64,000 bases of DNA, taken from the NCBI RefSeq assembly GCF_905171775.1, contig NC_053497.1, forward strand, positions 33,310,764 through 33,374,763. The letters are read 5' to 3'. Made by a program: the position numbers and the translations under genes. The notes below the pieces were generated by a model. The model was given only the letters and a program-made list of their open reading frames with translations. It was not told the origin of the DNA and searched no databases. Of the stretch, positions 57,301-64,000 are shown piece after piece. This stretch comes from Rana temporaria. Its lineage: Eukaryota; Chordata; Amphibia; Anura; Ranidae. The first letter of the stretch is position 1; every line of letters begins with the position of its first letter.

Positions 57301-57378
57301 CTGCAAAGAAGCAAGGAATAATATAAATGTTACAACATTTAACCCTTGCAGTGCGTGTGTTGGAGAGTTCAGCTTTTA

Positions 57379-57755
57379 GAGCCCTTTCACACTGGGGCGG
57401 TGGGGGCGTCGGCAGTAAAACGCTGCTATTTTTTAGCATCGCTTTACCATCGTTTTAGTTTTCACTGTGCTATTCTGCGCTTTTAACCCCCGCTAGTGGC
57501 CACAAAAGGGTTAAACCCGCCAGGAAATCGCCGCTGCAGTGGCGCTTTGGCGTTGCTGCCCATTGATTTCAATGGGCAGGGGCGCTTTACGAGTGGTCTA
57601 TTCACTGCTCCTACAGCACCTCAAAGATGCGGCTAGCAGGACTTTTTTTACCGTCCTACCCTTGGGCTTTCACACTGGAGTGAGAGGAGAGGCTCTTTCA
57701 GGGCACTTTGCAGGTGCTATTTTTAGCGTTATAGCGCCTCAGTGTGAAAGGGGTC
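57379..57755. mobile_element. Harbinger-like MITE
   Basis: Ends GAGCCCTTTCACACTGGGGC and AGTGTGAAAGGGGTC, TTA at 57376-57378 and 57756-57758. Contains CCCATTGATTTCAATGGGC. Confidence 0.85.
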
Positions 57756-57880
57756 TTAAGGTAACCTTGTGTTCTAGGTTTCGTCCCAACCAGGATACAA
57801 TCTATATGCATGTTCTCCCTGTGCTTGCATACGTTTCCTCCAAATACTTTTTTTCCCCCAAAGACATGCTGGTAGGTTAA

Positions 57881-58219
57881 GTCCCCATTCACATCTAGGC
57901 GTTTTGTCGCCTGTAGTGCGACACCGCTGCCGCCAGAGGGATGAAAAGACATTGCCCTCTATGGAGATGGTTCACATCTCCACGCCGAACGCCTGCCGCT
58001 TGTCGCCTGCCGCCTGAAAAAAGGTCCTGGACCTTTTTTTCAGGCGGCTTTCGGCGTTCAGGAACCATCTCCATAGAGGGGCACATCTAGGGGCACATCT
58101 AGGTGGACAATCGCGGCGTTTTGTCGCCTGGAAAATCGCGGTACAAAACGCTGCTATTTGCTGCCGCAATTCGCGGGACAAAACCCCGCGAATTTGTCTG
58201 CCTAGATGTGAATGGAGCC
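57881..58219. mobile_element. Harbinger-like MITE
   Basis: Ends GTCCCCATTCACATCTAGGC and CTAGATGTGAATGGAGCC, TAA at 57878-57880 and 58220-58222. It is similar in internal content to 21380-21714 (CATCTCCACGCCGAACGCC). Confidence 0.85.
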
Positions 58220-58221
58220 TA

Positions 58222-58612
58222 AAGGGGCTGTAAAGGCTTTTTATTTTTTTTATTGGTAAAACAACAAACATGTTTATACTTACCCGCTTGTGCAATGATA
58301 TTACACAGAGCGGCCCCGAACCTCCTCTTCTGGAGTCCCCCGCCAGTGCTCCCGACTCCTCTTCTGCATGTCCTACCATAGCAAGTCGCTTGCTATGGGG
58401 GCGCACATACGGGAGAGCTCCAGAGTCGGGCTGTGTGCGTCCATCGACATGCACAGCATTGATCGGTCCCTCCGATCCTCACTGACAGCAACAGCGACTG
58501 ACAGCAACAGGAACCTCTGCCGCCTCTGTGTCCTGTGAGGAAATAGAGAGAGTAACCAGCACCACTGCAGACGGGCACAGCACTGGATCCACCTATCCTG
58601 CTAGGAAGTGGT
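58222..58612 (+). mobile_element. Family F repeat
   Basis: AAAGGGGCTGTAAAGGC at the left, then AACAAACATGTTTATACTTA and GCGGCCCCGAACCTCC, as in 25739 and 36843. The right end is diverged (AGGAAGTGGTTAGGG). Confidence 0.55.
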
Positions 58613-58820
58613 TAGGGTAAACCTACAGTGCATTTGGAAAGTATTCACAGCACTTCACTTTTTCCACATTTTGTTATTTTACAGCATTATTTCAATATGG
58701 ATTAAATGTATTATTTTCATTAGAATTCTACAAACAATACTCCATAATGACAACGTGAAAACATTTTGTTTAAAATCTTTGCAAATTTATTAAAAAATAA
58801 ATAAAAATCCCATATACATA

Positions 58821-59395
58821 CTGTATTTATCGGCGTATACCGCGCACTTTTTTCCCCGGAAAATCACGGGTGCGTGCTATACGCCGATAGCATACCTTGG
58901 AGGGGAAGGAGGGGGACGAGCCCCCGCCGGAAATCACCGAGCCGTCATCTCCTCTCGGCTCTCACTCGGCTGTCACGTCACACACGCACAGTCCCGCCTC
59001 CGCCACCAGCATTGGACCAGTGTTCTGTCTGTCACAGGAGATGGTCCCATGCCGATGGCGGAGGCGGGACTGTGCGTGTGTGACGTGACAGCCAAGTGGA
59101 GATGACGCTTAGAAGCCCTAAGGTACTGTACATTTTTTTCATTTGTGAATGTGATTGGACCTATTTTATTTTATTCATTGTTGTGGAGGAGCAATTGTCA
59201 TATATTCACTTGGTGCACACTATTGCATGAATTATTTGGTATGCATCCGATTTAATTTTGCATATATTTCACGTCATTTACTAGCCTGCTTAGAAGCCCT
59301 AAGGTACTGTACATTGCTGCTTATCATAAAAAAATAGTTTTTCCAGAAAATTCTCTCTTAAAATTGGGGTGCGCGTTATACGCCGATAAATACGG
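58821..59395. mobile_element. TA-flanked MITE nested in the Tc1 element
   Basis: Ends CTGTATTTATCGGCGTATAC and TTATACGCCGATAAATACGG, TA at 58819-58820 and 59396-59397. The Tc1 sequence resumes exactly after it (AGTATTGACAGCC). It contains a GC-rich inverted pair GTCCCGCCTCCGCCA with TGGCGGAGGCGGGAC. Confidence 0.9.
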
Positions 59396-59402
59396 TAAGT
59401 AT

Positions 59403-61462
59403 TGACAGCCTTTGCCTTGACACTCAAAATTGAGCTCAGGTGCATCCTGTTTCCACTGATCATCCTTGAGATGTTTCTACAACTTGATTGGAGTCCACCT
59501 GTGGTAAATTCAGTTGATTGGACACTATTTGGAAAGGCACACACCTGTGTATATATAAGGTCCCACAGTCAACAGTGCATGTCAGAGCACAAACCAAGCC
59601 ATGAAGTCCAAGGAATTGTCTGTAGACCTCCAAGACAGCATTGTATGGTGGCACAGAAAGCTAGGGAAGAGGCGCCTCTGAGTGTAGACGTTTAAAACAA
59701 ATTTAATAGACAAGTTAGTACAGGCAACTCACATTTAGCGAGGTAAAAGTAGGCATTGTACAAATTCCATGAAAAGGGATCCTCAGATCAGTCCATCTGT
59801 TCCTTCTCCTGCTGGGGCGATGTGTATGAAGTCATCATACACCGCTGATAGGAGGCCGGCGGCGGTGGGGGGAGCTTCAGAGCGAGGCCTGGAGTATGGT
59901 AATTTTGTGGCCTGCAGATGTCACTGTTCTAGGAGCTTACAATATTGCTGTCTCTCCATGTGTTCAGAGACAGCAATATTGTAAGTTCCTAGAACAGCAA
60001 CAGTGACATCTGCAGGCCACAAATTCACCATACTCCAAGCCTCGCTCTGAAGCTCCCCCCACCGCCGCCGGCCTCCTATCAGCGGTGTATGATGACTTCA
60101 TGCAGCACAGCGCCCCAGCAGGAGACGGAACAGATGGACTGATCTGAGGATCCCTTTTCATGGAATTTGTACAATGCCTACTTTTACCTCGCTAAATGTG
60201 AGTTGCCTGTACTAACTTGTCTATTAAATTTGTTTTAAACGTCTTCACTCAGAGGCGCCTCTTCCCTTGCTTTTTGGAACACGGTTTCTGTCTCCCCCAT
60301 GATTGCAGCCCTGAGAATGTATACAGTATGTGACCACTGCAACAATTCTCCTCCAATTGTCCTTGGACTCTTTCCCAGATATCCCCTGAGCTTGGACTTT
60401 TTTCCCCACTGATTGTACAACTCCCTGTACATAACGCCCATTTCTTTTTATATACTAACGAGACTTTGTTGCTATTGGGTTCTTGCGCATTTTACTTGTG
60501 TACTGTATGGTGGCACAGATCTGGGAAAGGTACAGAAACATTTCTGCAGCATTGAAGGTCCCAATGAGCACAGAGGCCCCCATCATCCGTAAATGGAAGA
60601 CGTTTGGAACCACCAGGACTCTTTCTAGAGCGGGCCGCCCGGCCAAACTGAGCGGTCGGGGGAGAAGGGCCTTAGTCAGGGAGGGGACCAAAAACTGGAT
60701 TATTACTCTGACAGAGCTCCAGCATTTCTCTGTGGAGAGAGGAGAACCTTCCAGAAGAACAACCATGTCTGCAGCACTCCACCAATCAGGCCTGTATGGT
60801 AGAATGGCCAGACGGAAGCCACTCCTTAGTAAAAGGCACATGACAGCCGGCCTGGAGTATGACAAAAGGCACCTGAAGGACTCTCAGATCATGAGAAACA
60901 AAATTCTCTGGTCTGATGAAACAAAGATTGAACTCTTTGGCCTGAATGGCAAGTGTCATAACTGGAGGAAACTAGGCACCGCTCATCACCTGGCCAATAC
61001 CATCCCTTTAGTGAAGCATGGTGGTGGAAGCATCATGCTGTGGGAATATTTTTCAGCGGCAGGAACTGGGAGACTAGTCAGGATCGAGGGAAAAAAGACA
61101 AATCCAGCAATGTACAGAGACATCCTTGTTGAAAAGAGCGCTCTGGACCAGACTGGGGCGAAGGTTCATCTTCCAACAGGAAAATGACCCAAGCACTCAA
61201 CCAAGATAACAAAGGAGTGGCTACGGGACAACTCTATGAATGTCCTTGAGTGGCCCAGCCAGAACCCAGACTTAAACCTGATTGAACATCTCTAGAGAGA
61301 TCTGAAAATGGCTGTGCACCGACGCTCTCCATCCAACCCAATGGAGCTTGAGAGGTCCTGCAAAGAAGAATGGGAGAAAATGTCCAAAAATAGATGTGCC
61401 AAGCTTGTAGCATCATACTCAGAAAGACTGGAGGCTGTAATTAGTGCTTCAACAAAGTACTG
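59403..61462 (+). pseudogene. Tc1 transposase, inactivated
   Basis: Recognisable from the helix-turn-helix region (SAALKVPMSTEAPIIRKWK, then RTLSRAGRPAKLSGRGRR) through the catalytic core (NKILWSDETKIELFG) and the PDLNLIEHL block to the C-terminus (SYSERLEAVISASTKY). It is broken by the 846-bp insert and by frameshifts near 61165. In the NPDLNLIEHL block the following tryptophan codon is a TAG stop, and the expected QDND motif reads QEND. It cannot encode an active enzyme. Confidence 0.93.
59658..60503. mobile_element. 846-bp palindromic insertion with 16-bp duplication
   Basis: Flanked by TGTATGGTGGCACAGA at 59642-59657 and 60504-60519. The first 615 bp (to about 60276) form a long inverted repeat centred near 59958 (arms start GGGAAGAGGCGCCTCTGAG). 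The last 230 bp are not part of the palindrome. A 16-bp duplication is too long for hAT, Harbinger or Tc1 and fits target-primed retrotransposition. Confidence 0.8.
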
Positions 61463-61867
61463 AACAAAGGCTGTGACTACTTATGTACATGGGATTTCTT
61501 TTGTTTTTTTATTTTTAATAAATCTGCAAATATTTCAAACAAACTTCTTTCACGTTGCCATTATGGGGAATTGTTTGTAGAATTTTAAGGAAAATAATTA
61601 ATTTAATCCGTTTTGGAATAAGGCTGTAACATAACAAAATGTGGAAAAAGTGAAACACTGTGACTACCTTCCGGATGCACTGTATGTATGTTCCTATGTG
61701 TATATGCAGTGGTGTTTGGGGAACGCCTTGGCCGCCTACCATTGGCTCTGTACAGTGACAGCTTTCTGGGGGGATAGCTCAAGTCACTTCAGAGTAGGAT
61801 TCAAACATGCCCAAGCTTATGCCTTTTTCCAATACAGGAGGGTTAGGGATCCCTGCTCATGAAAAAC

Positions 61868-62110
61868 CTAAGGCTGCTTTCCCACTGGGGCAGGGGTCCG
61901 TAAGCGGTAAAGCGTCGCTAGTTTTAGCGGCACTTTACCTTCATTTTAGTGGCACTTTTTGGCTGCTAGCGGGGCGCTTTTAACCCCTGCTAGCACTCGA
62001 AGAAAGGGTTAAAAGCGCCCCTGTTTTCATTTCAATGGGAAGGAGTGGTGTAGAAGCGTTGTATACAGCTCTCCTACACACCCCCATAGATGCTCCTTGT
62101 AGGATGTATC
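61868..62110. mobile_element. MITE fragment, left end
   Basis: AAGGCTGCTTTCCCACTGGG followed by GGTAAAGCGTCGCTAGTTTT and AGCGGGGCGCTTTTAACCCC, similar in style to 57379-57755. The right end is missing. Confidence 0.5.
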
Positions 62111-62264
62111 ATGATGTAACCTACAAAAGGTATTAACTTGTATGACATTTCCCGAACAGGCAAACATTCTACCTTGTTTCTACGTCCGTTTCCACCTTCT
62201 TCCGGGTCATCCTTTGCTTCTGATCATGGACGTTTTTTTCTATTTGATTATTTTTATACAATTA

Positions 62265-62685
62265 GGCCCCTTGCACACTGGGGCGTTTTTCATGCGGTAC
62301 AGCGCTAAAAATAGCGCTGCTATACCGCATGAAAAATCATGCCCTGCAGTGTTCAATGTGAAAGCCCGAAGGCTTTCACATTGAAGCGGTGCGCTAGCAG
62401 GAGCGCTCCAAAAGTCCTGCTAGCCGCATCTTTACCGCGGTATAGGAGCGGTGTGTTCACCACTCCTATACCGCGCCTTCCCATTGAAATCAATGGGAAA
62501 GCGCGGTAATACCTCGGTAATACTGCCCACAACGCGGGCGGTATTAACCCTTTTTCGGCCGCTAGCGGGGGTTAAAACCTCACCGCTAGCGCCCGAATAT
62601 CGCGGTAAATACGACGGTATAGCCGCGCTACAAATAGCGCAGCTATACCGTCACCGCGGCTGCACGCCTCAGTGTGAAATCAGCC
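62265..62685. mobile_element. Harbinger-like MITE
   Basis: Ends GGCCCCTTGCACACTGGGGC and CAGTGTGAAATCAGCC, TTA at 62262-62264 and 62686-62688. Multiple inner inverted pairs (AGCGCTGCTATACCGC, AGCGCAGCTATACCG). Confidence 0.87.
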
Positions 62686-63044
62686 TTACTGTTCACAATG
62701 AGCAAAAAATCTGACATTATTTTCACATACAATAACAAAATTCTGGTTTGCACCTTCTTTTTTTCATTGGAACAGTTGGAAACTGTTGTGGAAAGCACTA
62801 TACTAATGAACAGATGATTTTTTGTTACTCATACAGAATTTTTCTTCCGATTTTCTCATAGTGTGTACTAGAGCTGCACGATTAATCATCAAGAATCTTA
62901 TTGCGATCTTTTTCCCGTTGCGATTCTTGACACAGGGTTTCACGATCTTTGACATGAAAATAATTTTCTCTCTGCTCTCAGCCAAAAATCAAAGTCTGCG
63001 CAGCCTGCCAAGTTTTGAAAACATTCTTTATCAGTGGAAAGTTA

Positions 63045-63521
63045 GAGCTGGTTCACACTGGGGCGACTTGGGATCCGACTTGAAGTCGACTCAAGTCGTC
63101 CCAAGTCGCGCTGTCGAGAAAAACAATGCAAGTGAATGGGAGCGGTGTTAATACACACGACTCAAGGCGATCCGACTTCAAAAGAAGTTCCTGTACTACT
63201 TCAATCCGACTTGTAGGCGATCTGTACCCATTGATTTCAATGGAAGTCGCCTCCAAGTCGGATCCAAGTCTGATCACTGTCTTAACTGAAGCGACTTTCC
63301 AGGAAGATAACATACATTTCTCAGGCAAACCCCTCCCTCCCCCTCCCTCTCCCAGAGCTGATTGTTCTTTGATTGGCCACTGGAAAGTCTCCTGTCCTGG
63401 AGACGACTTCAAGTCGTGTTGTAAATCGCCCCAGATCGCCCTGTGGTTCATGCTCAAGTCGTGTCGGAGTCGCCTCTGAAAGTCGCGCTGGAAGTCGTGT
63501 AGCCCCAGTGTGAACCGACTC
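63045..63521. mobile_element. Harbinger-like MITE nested in the hAT element
   Basis: Ends GAGCTGGTTCACACTGGGGC and AGTGTGAACCGACTC, TTA at 63042-63044 and 63522-63524. It is rich in GACTTCAAGTCG palindromes, giving mirrored frames on both strands. Confidence 0.88.
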
Positions 63522-63595
63522 TTAAGTCTAAACATTGTATCACATTGACTTTTACATCAAAGGAATAAACTTCTGTATGTAAATTAGGAACGTTT

Positions 63596-63880
63596 AACCA
63601 CTTAAACACCAAACCTTTTTCTGACAGCTCTTTTCAAGTTAAAATCATTATTTTTTTTTTGCTAGAAAATTACTTAGAACCCCAAACATTATATAATTTT
63701 TTAGCAGAGACCCTAGAGAATAAAATGCCGGTTGTTGCAATATTTTATGTTGCACTTTATTTGCGCAGCAGTCTTTTTAAATGCAATTTTTTGGGAAAAA
63801 ATTACTTTAATGAATTAAAAAAGAAAAATAGCTAGTAAAGTTAGCCCATTTTTTTTTTATCTTCATTCTAAGCAAAAAAA
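63596..63880 (+). mobile_element. Family A fragment nested in the hAT element
   Basis: Starts TTAACCACTTAAACACC and follows family A (GCTAGAAAATTACTTAGAAC, CCCTAGAGAATAAAATG) before losing similarity near 63880. Confidence 0.75.
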
Positions 63881-64000
63881 ATTGTGATTCTCATTTTGGC
63901 CAGAATCGTGCAGCTCTAGTGTGTACCCACTTTAGATGTGATGGCTACATTGGTTTTCGATTTTAGGCTTTCTTTCTTCTATTTTCAGCTGGTGATCCAG

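Larger units (their letters stand above)
58626..61682 (+). mobile_element. Tc1/mariner transposon with two nested insertions
   Basis: Ends CAGTGCATTTGGAAAGTATT and CTACCTTCCGGATGCACTG, flanked by TA at 58624-58625 and 61683-61684. The interior holds a decayed transposase and is broken by a TA-flanked MITE (58821-59395) and an 846-bp insert (59658-60503). Without them it is about 1.6 kb, the normal Tc1 size. Confidence 0.93.
62869..63918. mobile_element. hAT-type element with nested insertions
   Basis: Ends TAGAGCTGCACGATTAATC and AATCGTGCAGCTCTA, exact 8-bp duplication GTGTGTAC at 62861-62868 and 63919-63926. It contains a Harbinger-like MITE (63045-63521) and a family A piece (63596-63880). 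Confidence 0.92.

Noticed and set aside
1..64000. tRNA, rRNA or snRNA genes
   Set aside because: None recognised by eye; a covariance-model search would be needed to be certain.

Overview
This window is vertebrate, and very probably anuran, genomic DNA. It is dominated by DNA transposons and their non-autonomous derivatives, with two intron-containing protein genes, both on the minus strand. There are no operons, ribosome-binding sites or CRISPR arrays. The organism call rests on two points: the nested short transposon families, which look like those I know from ranid-type frog genomes, and two genes that belong to the MHC class III block of tetrapods. Species is inference.

Gene 1 (minus strand, coding exons 26440-26374, 19526-19209 and 13627-13518) encodes a predicted 164-residue immune receptor. 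It has a signal peptide, one V-type Ig domain and a transmembrane segment with an embedded arginine, and almost no cytoplasmic tail. Exon phases match (1-1, 1-1), splice sites are canonical, and an AATAAA lies about 70 nt past the stop codon. The best reading is an NKp30/NCR3-like activating receptor.

Gene 2 (minus strand, coding exons 55345-55075, 51375-51263, 49498-49363 and 46789-46152) is NFKBIL1, with ankyrin repeats followed by the conserved C-terminal WHPDRF region. The exons join into a predicted 385-residue protein. In human, NFKBIL1 and NCR3 both lie in the TNF segment of the MHC. Finding both on one strand about 20 kb apart supports each call and places this window in an amphibian MHC class III region.

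Layout: 1-1.1 kb is a 19/20-bp minisatellite. 1.5-13.4 kb is nested transposons, including a hAT inside a Harbinger-type element and a LINE fragment. 13.4-26.5 kb is gene 1 with introns full of repeats. 26.8-46 kb is a repeat-rich intergenic stretch with a hAT carrying a decayed transposase, a 45-bp minisatellite and LINE 3' ends. 46.1-55.4 kb is NFKBIL1, with a possible untranslated first exon and GC-rich promoter near 57.2 kb. 57.3-64 kb holds further MITEs and a Tc1/mariner copy broken by two later insertions.

The transposons fall into groups with recognisable target-site duplications (TSDs): TTAA-flanked elements (two long families, here called A and B, and several palindromic ones), elements with 3-bp TAA/TTA/TTT duplications (Harbinger-like), elements with exact 8-bp duplications (hAT), and TA-flanked elements (Tc1/mariner-like). 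Family labels A, B, C, D and F are mine. All coordinates, splice sites and translations were read by eye.
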